A stretch of DNA of 64,000 nucleotides from Sedimentisphaera salicampi. Its GTDB lineage: Bacteria > Planctomycetota > Phycisphaerae > Sedimentisphaerales > Sedimentisphaeraceae. The stretch lies in NCBI RefSeq assembly GCF_002117005.1, contig NZ_CP021023.1, forward strand, positions 1,054,001 through 1,118,000. The letters are read 5' to 3'. The position numbers and the translations under genes were made by a program. The notes below the pieces were generated by a model that was given only the letters and a program-made list of their open reading frames with translations, was not told where the DNA came from and made no database searches. The first letter of the stretch is position 1; every line of letters begins with the position of its first letter. Below, one piece after another: positions 36,934-45,672 of the stretch.

Positions 36934-38640
36934 ATGAAGCAGAAGATAGATCGCATACGTTTCCCCCACAACAAACTGCTTTTGCCAATTCTTATTGTGC
37001 TCTCAGTATGGAATTATGTTTCGGCCGAAGCGGCATCATCAGAAAAGAACTCTTATGTTTTGGACATTAAAGGCTATACAAAGCAGAAGATTGTTGCCGC
37101 TGAAACAGTTCAGGGGATAATTAACCGAAAGCAAGCAAAGCTTTTTCTCAATACAGGAAATGATAACAGATGGGTAAGCTACAGCAAACACCTTTCAAAA
37201 TCTTTAAGGTGGGAAACGGTAAACCATGCATGGATAAATCATTTCAAAAAGAGTGGCTTTTGTTTCACGCAGCTTAATGGTTTCGAAGACCTTATTAAGT
37301 CTGCATCTGACAGACTCAAAGGTGTTGTAATTTATGATATTGAAGCAAATGCGGGAATTCCTCTGGCAGTAACGATTGCAGGACTCAAAGATGCTGCGGC
37401 TGTTACAAGAGAGTTGTATAACTCTTCAGATGCTTTGAAAAAATTGCCGATTGCATTCGATCTTTCCCGCCTTCCAGATGACAAGTATAAGAGATATGAT
37501 TGGGCAATAGAAAACATACTTCCGCAATGTTCTGAAAATGCGGCTTTTTCCTATAGAAAGGGAGCAGGTGTATATTCTTTGGATATAGCAGCAGCAGAGC
37601 GGATGTTCGTTTACAATCTTTTGCACCTCTCAGAAGACGTTTTACCAAACGACAAAGAAAAAGAGCAGTGCCTTAAGGAATACGGCACGTTAAACCATAA
37701 GGATCGCAAGTATGTTGATATAATCTTGGCTCATCTTCAGCCGCTCAGCCCTGTTTGGGGTTGGGGCAAGCCAAGTGAGGCGACATTCAGGAATGTACTT
37801 ACTCAAAACGATTGCTTTGTAATGTGTGCAGAAGTGCCGAACATTTCTTTCCTAAAGAAATTGCCACCCGCAAAAAAACCATTTAAACAGAATCATATAA
37901 GACCTGAACAAGTTAAGCTTGAAGATAAGTATTATATCGCCTTTATGGTTAGTGAGGGTGATACGATTAAGTCTATGGGATCTATGATGAATGTGCACGG
38001 GGGCAACTGGCTATCCCCATGGAGAGACAAAATCAAAATAAATTGGGGAATTTCCCCCTGGCTCTGTGAAAACTATCCAGGCCTTATGGATTATTATTAT
38101 AGCACCAAAACTGAACACGATTATTTTTTTGATGCGCCTTCGGGTTATGCTTATTTATCTCCGCATCATTTGAGGAAATCTCTATTGCTTGATTTTGCTG
38201 AAAAAACCAGAGAGTCAAACAAAACAGCGGATACTCGGATAGCTGATATCTGGTATTTTTATCCGTTGAAGCCTGAAAAATTTCGTTACAAATGGCTTTC
38301 TTTAATGGATCTTGAAGGTCTGACTCAATGGGATGATAAGCAGTATGTTTCGTTCGTGGAAAACTGCCCGCCCATAGTACACAGCAACCATTACTACGAT
38401 TATCGTGATATGGATGCAGAAAAATATGCAGAAATGCTGCAAGAGGAAATGAAACAAACAGCCCCGCCGTGGTTCACAGTAGTCTACGGCGGGAATCCAA
38501 GATATTTTTATCAGGTTAGTAAATCTCTGCCTGAAGACAGATATAAGATTGTTAGTTTGGATGAATTTTTTATAGCAACAGCAAAGGCTGAGGCTAACAT
38601 CAAAGACAAAACAGTCGAAAGAACTACTGACGCAAATTAA
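36934..38640 (+). CDS. GxGYxYP-family putative glycoside hydrolase
   Basis: 568 residues with a signal peptide (LLLPILIVLSVWNYVSAEA). The N-terminal part (KQKIVAAETVQGIINRKQAKLFLN) and the later MVSEGDTIKSMGSMM, INWGISPWL, YYYSTKTEHDYFFDAPSGYAYLSP match the GxGYxYP family; the name motif is present as PSGYAYLSP. The C-terminal region ends YKIVSLDEFF. The family is predicted to act on polysaccharide, with no firm enzymology known to me. The only intact one of the two in the island, it serves as the reference for the interrupted copy at 28149-31940. Confidence 0.8.
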   Translation: MKQKIDRIRFPHNKLLLPILIVLSVWNYVSAEAASSEKNSYVLDIKGYTKQKIVAAETVQGIINRKQAKLFLNTGNDNRWVSYSKHLSKSLRWETVNHAWINHFKKSGFCFTQLNGFEDLIKSASDRLKGVVIYDIEANAGIPLAVTIAGLKDAAAVTRELYNSSDALKKLPIAFDLSRLPDDKYKRYDWAIENILPQCSENAAFSYRKGAGVYSLDIAAAERMFVYNLLHLSEDVLPNDKEKEQCLKEYGTLNHKDRKYVDIILAHLQPLSPVWGWGKPSEATFRNVLTQNDCFVMCAEVPNISFLKKLPPAKKPFKQNHIRPEQVKLEDKYYIAFMVSEGDTIKSMGSMMNVHGGNWLSPWRDKIKINWGISPWLCENYPGLMDYYYSTKTEHDYFFDAPSGYAYLSPHHLRKSLLLDFAEKTRESNKTADTRIADIWYFYPLKPEKFRYKWLSLMDLEGLTQWDDKQYVSFVENCPPIVHSNHYYDYRDMDAEKYAEMLQEEMKQTAPPWFTVVYGGNPRYFYQVSKSLPEDRYKIVSLDEFFIATAKAEANIKDKTVERTTDAN

Positions 38641-38665
38641 CCAGCATAAAGGAGATATATAGTAA

Positions 38666-39781
38666 ATGAGATTCAAACAAAATCCGCTTATAACGCCCTC
38701 GGATGTAAAAGCCAGCCGTCCTGATTATGAAGTGGTTTGTGTTTTCAACCCGGCAGTAACAATATACAGGGATGAAATTATACTTTTGCTTAGAGTAGCT
38801 GAAAGACCTATACAAACTAATGGTTATATCTCTGTGGGTGTTTTGGATGTTAATTCCAGCAGAGGCGACTACGAAAACATTCACATATCGCGTGAAGCCG
38901 AGTCTTTAAATGACAAGGACTGTCGTGTGATCAATTATAAAGGCCAAAGCTACACCACCACAATCTCTCACCTGCGAATTGCAAGAAGCAAAGACGGGGT
39001 TAATTTCAAGATTGAAGATAAGCCTTTCATTAGCGCATCAGGGGTCCACGACCGCTATGGAGTGGAAGATGCGCGAATAACACAAATCGACAATGATTAC
39101 TATATAACTTTTGCATCCATCTCTTCTGAAGGCGTTTCTACTGCTTTGGCTAAAACCAGCGATTGGAAAAGCTATGAGTACCTTGGGATTATATTCGCGC
39201 CTATGAACAAAGATGTAGTAATTTTCCCTCGAAAGATTAACGGCAAATATATTGCTGTTCACAGACCTGATGCCGGTGAGTTTGCAAGGCCATCAATGTG
39301 GCTTGCGAGCTCTCCTGACCTGAGTCATTGGGGCGAAAGCAGCCTTCTTATGAAAACACGTGATAATATGTGGGACAGCCACAGGATTGGTGCAGGGTCA
39401 GTTCCTGTGGAAACTGAAAAAGGCTGGCTGAGCATCTATCACGGATGTAACGAGTTCAGCGAATACCGCTTAGGCCTGCTTCTGCAAGCTAAGAATGATC
39501 CTTCAAAAATTATCTTCAGAAGCAGTGAACCGTTGATGAGTGCCGAAGAAGAATACGAACAAAATGGTTTTTTTAATCACGTTGTATTCACAGATGGATT
39601 AGCGTATTTTCCTGAGCAAGACAGAATCTTTTTGTATTACGGGGCCGCTGATTTGTGCGTTTGCGGTGCTGAATTCAGCTTTTCGCAGCTTTTATCTAAA
39701 ACTGATGGGGGTTACAAAAACCCTGATCGCAATTTTTCAGACAGATTGAGCTCAAAAACAAGTAAAATCAGCAACATTTAA
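38666..39781 (+). CDS. GH130-family glycoside phosphorylase/hydrolase
   Basis: 371 residues, no signal peptide, so cytoplasmic. A five-bladed propeller pattern is visible, with FNPAVTIYRDEIILLLRV near 28-45 and YGVEDARI near 131-138, where the acidic residue of the E-D-A/P-R motif is the GH130 catalytic acid. IYHG (near 260) and YYGAADLCV (near 327) are further family landmarks. Characterised GH130 enzymes phosphorolyse beta-mannosides (to mannose-1-phosphate) or hydrolyse them. This points to a mannose-containing oligosaccharide being imported, but subfamily and linkage are unknown. Confidence 0.88.
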   Translation: MRFKQNPLITPSDVKASRPDYEVVCVFNPAVTIYRDEIILLLRVAERPIQTNGYISVGVLDVNSSRGDYENIHISREAESLNDKDCRVINYKGQSYTTTISHLRIARSKDGVNFKIEDKPFISASGVHDRYGVEDARITQIDNDYYITFASISSEGVSTALAKTSDWKSYEYLGIIFAPMNKDVVIFPRKINGKYIAVHRPDAGEFARPSMWLASSPDLSHWGESSLLMKTRDNMWDSHRIGAGSVPVETEKGWLSIYHGCNEFSEYRLGLLLQAKNDPSKIIFRSSEPLMSAEEEYEQNGFFNHVVFTDGLAYFPEQDRIFLYYGAADLCVCGAEFSFSQLLSKTDGGYKNPDRNFSDRLSSKTSKISNI

Positions 39782-39812
39782 CAAAGTGATAGCGATTATC
39801 AAAGGAGACAAT

Positions 39813-42137
39813 ATGCAGTTTAGGCCCCAATGTGTTTTCTTTTTATTTCTTGCAAGTGTTTGGGTTTCATTGCCGCTGTATGCCGAAAAATCGTACAGCA
39901 GGAAGCTAAATTCAAACACCGATATTGATTTGCAGCAGATAATAAATAACAGCAGCGAACACTGGAGATGGCTGAGTCTTCCCGGCAGCCGTTTAGTTCT
40001 TAATCCTTCTTGGGAAGTCAAAGAGCCTATAGGGGCAATGCGAAAGGATCTTGCCCTTGATATCGGCTATTGGTTTGGGGGGAAATGCTGGAAACTAAGA
40101 GATGCTGTCGCGATCACGGCCTCGGAGAATTCCAAGATCAAGGAAAACAATACTTTAAGCCTAGCCAGCGCTGAAGAATTCACTGAGATAGAAACTTGGC
40201 AAACTTCCAACCTCAATTCAAAAGCTACTGAATATGGGCTAAAACTTACCTCAGAAAAGGACTACGGTTACGCAGCCTTCGAGCTGCCTTCAAGTTTCAG
40301 CTTAAAGAAACTTAAGGTTTCAATAGATATTGCAGAAACAGACGGAAAATGGGGACTGAAATTCAATTCAGGCAAAGGCCCGGACAGGCCTGTTGTGGTG
40401 GCTCAAACACACCATACCGGGTTGCATACTTACAATGTTGACCTTTCTGAAATGAAAAATAAGGGCAAAAAACCTTTGGTTAAGATATTTGCTGTAGGCA
40501 AGGATAAAAGTGTCTGGATTAGATCATTGAAGCTCACAACAGTCCTTGAAGCTGGCAAAGAGGCAGAAGAGATTCACACTGCATGGCAGCCCCATAAACT
40601 AACCTTCAAATCAAAATATGAAGGCTATAATATTATGATGCAGGGCTTCGATTCTCTAGCGGGGGATAATACAGTTGTAAGACAAATTGAATTTTCAAAT
40701 CCCTGGCAAAGATATGTTTACCTTTCAGGTTTTTTCAATAACTGCAATTTGCTTTCCGGGGAAGCAGGCGTTTTAGTTTTCGGAAGAGAAGAATTTAACT
40801 ACGCAATTTCATTTTTCAAACAATCTGCAAATGGCCGACTGAGAAGGATCAAAGCTAAACCAAATTTTTATCAGGATTTCTGGCTGTTTAAGTATAAACC
40901 GGCAAAAAACGAAACAATGGTTGTCTCGATTGGGTTTTCAACTGTTTCAGAAGGCGTTGAAACTGCTTTAGAGAGAGCTGAAGGCATATCGGCAAAAGAG
41001 GACATACTCGCCAGCACCACAAGCAGGTGGCAGGAGCTTTTGAATAAGATTCCTGTTCCCGAAAATTTCGGCATCGAAAAAGTGCACCCAAGAGGGATAT
41101 CCGGAGATGACCATAAACTCTTCTATTATGGTGCTTGGTGTTTTCTGCTCTCAGACATACTCCCTGTTATGCCGGAAAACAAATACGGTTATCCTCAGAT
41201 TGCCACAGGCAAACCTTCCGGCTGGAATGCAGGGGCATCGAAAGCAAAAGCAACAGCTGCATGGGACAGTTTTGTTGCCCAGCAGCTTCTGGGGCATATT
41301 TGTCCCCAAACAGCATGGGACGCTTTCGAAGGAATTATGACGCAGGTCGATCAGACCGGCTGGCTTGAGGGAGAATGCCTACCTTCCAGAAAAGCTCAGA
41401 CAGCATGGGTGCTTTACGATATCACCCAAAACATAAACCGTCTTGAAAACGTCTATCCGGCAGTAAAAAGATATCTGCTCTGGCGAGAAAAAAATCCTCG
41501 CTGGATTTATGAAAGCCATAACATCCCTTCAGAAAAAGACAGCAGTTTTATTACTGCCTGGCTGGCTGACGTAAAACACGCTATTAAAATTGCTGAAACT
41601 CTCGGCAAAGATGAAGATGTTCAGATGTGGCAGCGGCGGTATAAGGCAATGATCCCCAAATACAGGAAATGGCTGTTTCATACAGACGGCAGTTATCCTG
41701 AGAATTTCTACTTTACTGATAGAGGCAAACATTCGCACCCTTCAAGACCTAACTCTGAACAGTCTTATGTATTAAAAGGGCTTTATATAAGCGATCTGCC
41801 AGAAAAAATGAATCAGGATTTGATCAGGTATTACGAAGACGTGCATAATCACAATGAAAGGCTTGTCGGCTTTGATTTTATCAAATACCCTGAAGCTCAG
41901 TATATTGCTCTAGGCCTTATAGAACAAGGCCTGCATGAAAAGGCTCAAGAATTCATAAACGCCATAATAAGAGATACCGTTATTACAGGAGAGTTCACAG
42001 AAGTGCTGGAAAAAGGTAATACTGAACCTGCAGGTGTTGTACCAAGCTTATTCACTGCTGTGCAGATGATAGATTTTACGTTAATGAAAAATCATATCCG
42101 TTTGGACAAAGGCAAACTTCAGCCGCTGGATTACTAA
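39813..42137 (+). CDS. Putative secreted (alpha/alpha)6-toroid glycosidase
   Basis: 774 residues from the ATG at 39813, which has AAAGGAG five bases upstream. The signal peptide is CVFFLFLASVWVSLPLYA. The N-terminal half is beta-rich, with jelly-roll-like phrases. From about 430 the sequence shows helical-hairpin motifs of six-hairpin glycosidases (ATAAWDSFVAQQLLG, TQVDQTGWLEGECLPS, SSFITAWLADVKHAIKIAETLG, YNTLR-like spacing absent). It resembles the GH63/trehalase-like helical enzymes in outline; I cannot assign a GH family. The neighbours make an exo-acting enzyme on the island's glycan likely. Confidence 0.65.
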   Translation: MQFRPQCVFFLFLASVWVSLPLYAEKSYSRKLNSNTDIDLQQIINNSSEHWRWLSLPGSRLVLNPSWEVKEPIGAMRKDLALDIGYWFGGKCWKLRDAVAITASENSKIKENNTLSLASAEEFTEIETWQTSNLNSKATEYGLKLTSEKDYGYAAFELPSSFSLKKLKVSIDIAETDGKWGLKFNSGKGPDRPVVVAQTHHTGLHTYNVDLSEMKNKGKKPLVKIFAVGKDKSVWIRSLKLTTVLEAGKEAEEIHTAWQPHKLTFKSKYEGYNIMMQGFDSLAGDNTVVRQIEFSNPWQRYVYLSGFFNNCNLLSGEAGVLVFGREEFNYAISFFKQSANGRLRRIKAKPNFYQDFWLFKYKPAKNETMVVSIGFSTVSEGVETALERAEGISAKEDILASTTSRWQELLNKIPVPENFGIEKVHPRGISGDDHKLFYYGAWCFLLSDILPVMPENKYGYPQIATGKPSGWNAGASKAKATAAWDSFVAQQLLGHICPQTAWDAFEGIMTQVDQTGWLEGECLPSRKAQTAWVLYDITQNINRLENVYPAVKRYLLWREKNPRWIYESHNIPSEKDSSFITAWLADVKHAIKIAETLGKDEDVQMWQRRYKAMIPKYRKWLFHTDGSYPENFYFTDRGKHSHPSRPNSEQSYVLKGLYISDLPEKMNQDLIRYYEDVHNHNERLVGFDFIKYPEAQYIALGLIEQGLHEKAQEFINAIIRDTVITGEFTEVLEKGNTEPAGVVPSLFTAVQMIDFTLMKNHIRLDKGKLQPLDY

Positions 42138-42154
42138 TTTTTTAAGGGAGAAAT

Positions 42155-44035
42155 ATGAATCTTTCATTAATTGATATCCTGATTATAGCATTATATTTAG
42201 TTATTATTATTGTAGGCGGTTTCCTTCTTAGCCGAAAAGCCTCAAAAAACATTCAGGGCTACTTTCTAAGCGGGAAAACCGTGCCTTGGTATCTTCTCGG
42301 TTTATCCTGCGCATCTTCCAGTTTTGATATAGCTGGTACGATGTGGTTTGTTTATATAATATTTGTTTACGGGATGAAGGGAGCTTGGCTTCCATGGATG
42401 TGGCCCACGTTTATAACCATTTTCCATATGGTCTTTTTAGCCAAATGGATGCGCCGTTCAGGTGTAATGACAGGTGCGGAATGGCTCAAAACCAGATTCG
42501 GAGATGACCGTGGTTCTCAGCTTTCCCAGCTGAGTATTGTGATATTTGCTATAATAGCATCGATTGGATTTTTGAGCTATGCTTTTGTCGGTATTGGTAA
42601 ATTCGCAGCAACATTCCTCCCTTGGGAGCTTTCTCCAAACGCATATGCAGTTATTCTTATGCTGATTACGGCAACTTATGTTGTAGCAGGTGGAATGTTC
42701 AGCGTAGTTCTCACTGATATTCTGCAATGGTTCTTTTTGACAATCTCTTCTGTTGTTATTGCTGTAATTGCATGGATAAAGGTCTCGCCTGAGAAGCTGA
42801 AATCTATGGTGCCCGAGGGTTGGGGAGATTTATTCTTCGGCTTGCATCTTAATCTGGACTGGTCTGAACATATAGCTTCTGTGAATGAATCAATAGCCTC
42901 CGACGGCTGGTCTCTATTTTCAGTGGTTATTATGATGATGGTTTTCAAAGGGATACTTATAAGCCTTGCCGGAGTAGCTCCGAATTTTGATATGCAGAGG
43001 ATTTTGGCGTGTAAAAGCCCGCGTGAATCATCGCTTATGAATTTTTTGATATCTATCGCATTAGCCCCCAGATGGCTGATGATTGGCGGAATAGCTGTGC
43101 TTGGAATAGTTTACTACAGCCCCGATATGAATTCGGGCGGAGCTGAGATGGACTTTGAAAACATACTGCCATATGTAATGAACAATTTCCTTCCCGCAGG
43201 CTTGCTTGGGATTCTGCTTGCCGGCTTGATTTCTGCCTTTATGTCAACTTTTGACTCAACAGTAAACGCTGGAGCTGCTTATATAGTGAACGACCTTTAC
43301 AAGAAGTATTTCAAACCTAAGGCTTCGGATAAAGAATACGTCTTAGCGAGCTATGCAGCCTCTTTTCTTCTGGTGGCGGCAGGTATTTTCTTTGGGCTTA
43401 TGGCCAAAGACATAAATCAGGCGATGCAGTGGATTGTTTCCGGACTTTATGCCGGATATGCAGGGCCGAATATTCTGAAATGGTACTGGTGGAGATTTAA
43501 TGGCATTGGTTATTTCTGGGGGATGATTTCAGGGATAGCCGCTGCATTATTTATGCCAAAATTATATCAGATTGCAGCTTGGATTATGCCGGAAGTTCTC
43601 TCTGGTGAGTTCTCGCCGCTTTATGGTTTTCCGTTTATAGTTCTGATTTCAATAACAGTGAGCATTGCTGCGAGTTTGCTAACAAAACCCGAAGATGAAG
43701 AGGTACTGAAAAGGTTTTACAAAAGCGTAAGGCCTTGGGGTTTCTGGAAACCTGTTTACGAGAAGGTAAGACAAGAAGACCCTGCTGTTGAGGCAAACAG
43801 GGATTTTTTCAGGGATATGGTTAATGTTTTTATCGGAACTGTATGGCAGCTGATGCTTATCACACTACCGCTTTATATGGTTATCCAAAATTGGACAGGA
43901 GCTCTGATTTCATGCATTATACTCGCAGGTACTTCTGTATTCTTGAAATTTAACTGGTACGACCATTTGGAAAAAGAATCTGAATATTTTGACTCTCAAA
44001 TACCAACTGTTAAAGAGCTGATTGAGAAGGAATAA
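42155..44035 (+). CDS. Sodium:solute symporter (SSS family)
   Basis: 626 residues with about 13-14 membrane helices. The first helix is followed by GYFLSGKTVPWYLLGLSCASSSFD, the SSS-family signature region, and AGLISAFMSTFDSTVNAGAAYIVNDLY near 355-385 matches the conserved sodium-site helix. GGGAG-type ribosome site (AAGGGAGAAAT) precedes it. Members import sugars, amino acids or organic acids with Na+. In this operon a mono- or disaccharide is the likely cargo. Its stop and the next start are 3 bases apart. Confidence 0.9.
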   Translation: MNLSLIDILIIALYLVIIIVGGFLLSRKASKNIQGYFLSGKTVPWYLLGLSCASSSFDIAGTMWFVYIIFVYGMKGAWLPWMWPTFITIFHMVFLAKWMRRSGVMTGAEWLKTRFGDDRGSQLSQLSIVIFAIIASIGFLSYAFVGIGKFAATFLPWELSPNAYAVILMLITATYVVAGGMFSVVLTDILQWFFLTISSVVIAVIAWIKVSPEKLKSMVPEGWGDLFFGLHLNLDWSEHIASVNESIASDGWSLFSVVIMMMVFKGILISLAGVAPNFDMQRILACKSPRESSLMNFLISIALAPRWLMIGGIAVLGIVYYSPDMNSGGAEMDFENILPYVMNNFLPAGLLGILLAGLISAFMSTFDSTVNAGAAYIVNDLYKKYFKPKASDKEYVLASYAASFLLVAAGIFFGLMAKDINQAMQWIVSGLYAGYAGPNILKWYWWRFNGIGYFWGMISGIAAALFMPKLYQIAAWIMPEVLSGEFSPLYGFPFIVLISITVSIAASLLTKPEDEEVLKRFYKSVRPWGFWKPVYEKVRQEDPAVEANRDFFRDMVNVFIGTVWQLMLITLPLYMVIQNWTGALISCIILAGTSVFLKFNWYDHLEKESEYFDSQIPTVKELIEKE

Positions 44036-44038
44036 GCT

Positions 44039-45661
44039 ATGGTTCAGTCAATTGATCGACGCACTTTTCTTAAGTCTTTATCTGCCGGCTTAGCTGCAGG
44101 GGCAGGCGGCGGCTCTCTCTGGCCTGATGAAACTTTGCAGAAAACCGAACGCCCAAATGTTGTTCTAATTTACATAGATGACATGGATTTTACAGAAATA
44201 GGTGCCTACGGGGGCAAAGTTCTTACCCCTAACATGGACAGCCTCGCCTCTGACGGATGTCTTTTTGAAAGGGCTTATGTGGTATCTGCAGTATGTTCGC
44301 CCAGCAGATACGGTCTTTTAACGGGCAATTATTCAAGCAGAAGCAATTTTTATAAACAAAGATATAGCTCCAAAGGCGAGCCTCAATGTATTGGAAACTG
44401 GCCTGGACCTCTTCTGCAAAGCTCTGAAAAAACTTTCGCTCATGTTATGAAAAATGCCGGCTATACCACAGGCTTTGTCGGCAAATGGCATCTTTCCAAT
44501 CCTAATGATTTCATTGAAGCTTTAGACAGCGATGCAGATCTCAACGAGCCCGATGTAAGAGAAAAGGTTGATTACAACTACAAAATAATGCAGAAGACAG
44601 TGGCCAAGCTGGGCGGTTTTGATTATGTAGAAAGCTTGTATTGGCACAATAAATTCCATCTCGGAGTTCCAAAACCGCTTCAGGTTCATAATATGGACTG
44701 GATAACAAAAGGCTCTTTAGACTTTATAAATGAAAATAAACACAGACCCTTCTTTTTGAACATAAACACCACCCTGCCCCATCAGGGAATTTTCCAAAAA
44801 TGGCATGACCCGAAGGATGAAAGCTGGAAAGAATGGCTTCTTGAAGACAGACGGAAAACGCCTAAAGGTATGCTTGAAAACGCCCCTGATGTTCAGCCTT
44901 CCGGAGAAGATGTGATAAAGCGTGTTGAGAAAGCCGGTCTTCATAGTTCAACCTCAATTATGACCTGGATCGACGACAGCATAGGAGCCGTGCTAAAAAA
45001 ACTGGATGATGCGGGCATATCAGAAAACACTTTAGTAATGCTCATGAGCGATCATCAAACCCGTGGTAAATTTACCCCATACGAGAAAGGCATCCGAGTT
45101 CCTTTTATGGTTAAATGGCCTAAAGTGGTTAGGCCGAGTTCAAAATACGGCAGGCTGGTGGGCAATATTGACATTTCAGCAACTGTCCTAGAGGCTTGCG
45201 GGATTGATAAATCTCTAGAAGCAGCAAACGACGGCAAAAGCTTTTTACCCTGCCTTTTGGGCAATAGTAAGACTGTAAGGAACTCTCTACTGGTTGAGAT
45301 GGGCTATTCTAAAGCGATAGTAACAGAGAGGTGGAAATATATAGCGATCAGATACCCTCAGGATGTCAAAAAGCAGATTGAAATGAAGGGGCGAAAGTCT
45401 TTCGACCTTACGGGCAGAAACAAAATCAAATACAATCCAAAACTCAAATACTCAGAGCAATGGAAGGGGCATCGGGCAGTCTATGTTAAATTCCCGAATT
45501 ACTACGATTTCGACCAGCTTTACGACCTTAAAAATGACCCGGAAGAAAGGGTCAATTTGGCTGCCAAAGCTGAATATAAAGACCAGCTGGATGAAATGAA
45601 AGATATACTAAAAAAATACATGGAAAAGATCCCTCAAAAATTTGGTGAGTTTAACAGTTGA
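44039..45661 (+). CDS. Sulfatase, Cys-type, Tat-exported
   Basis: 540 residues with AAGGAA upstream. SIDRRTFLKSLSAGLAAGAG is a Tat signal. IYIDDMDFTEIGAYGG gives D47-D48. AVCSPSR gives formylglycine C86, and GKWHLS (near 148) follows. SDHQTRGKF (near 340) takes the place of the usual D-N/H-G loop, with NG replaced by QT. That is a departure from the common site, so the enzyme may use a modified metal loop. Partner sulfatase follows directly. Confidence 0.9.
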   Translation: MVQSIDRRTFLKSLSAGLAAGAGGGSLWPDETLQKTERPNVVLIYIDDMDFTEIGAYGGKVLTPNMDSLASDGCLFERAYVVSAVCSPSRYGLLTGNYSSRSNFYKQRYSSKGEPQCIGNWPGPLLQSSEKTFAHVMKNAGYTTGFVGKWHLSNPNDFIEALDSDADLNEPDVREKVDYNYKIMQKTVAKLGGFDYVESLYWHNKFHLGVPKPLQVHNMDWITKGSLDFINENKHRPFFLNINTTLPHQGIFQKWHDPKDESWKEWLLEDRRKTPKGMLENAPDVQPSGEDVIKRVEKAGLHSSTSIMTWIDDSIGAVLKKLDDAGISENTLVMLMSDHQTRGKFTPYEKGIRVPFMVKWPKVVRPSSKYGRLVGNIDISATVLEACGIDKSLEAANDGKSFLPCLLGNSKTVRNSLLVEMGYSKAIVTERWKYIAIRYPQDVKKQIEMKGRKSFDLTGRNKIKYNPKLKYSEQWKGHRAVYVKFPNYYDFDQLYDLKNDPEERVNLAAKAEYKDQLDEMKDILKKYMEKIPQKFGEFNS

Positions 45662-45672
45662 GCAGTCTAAAA

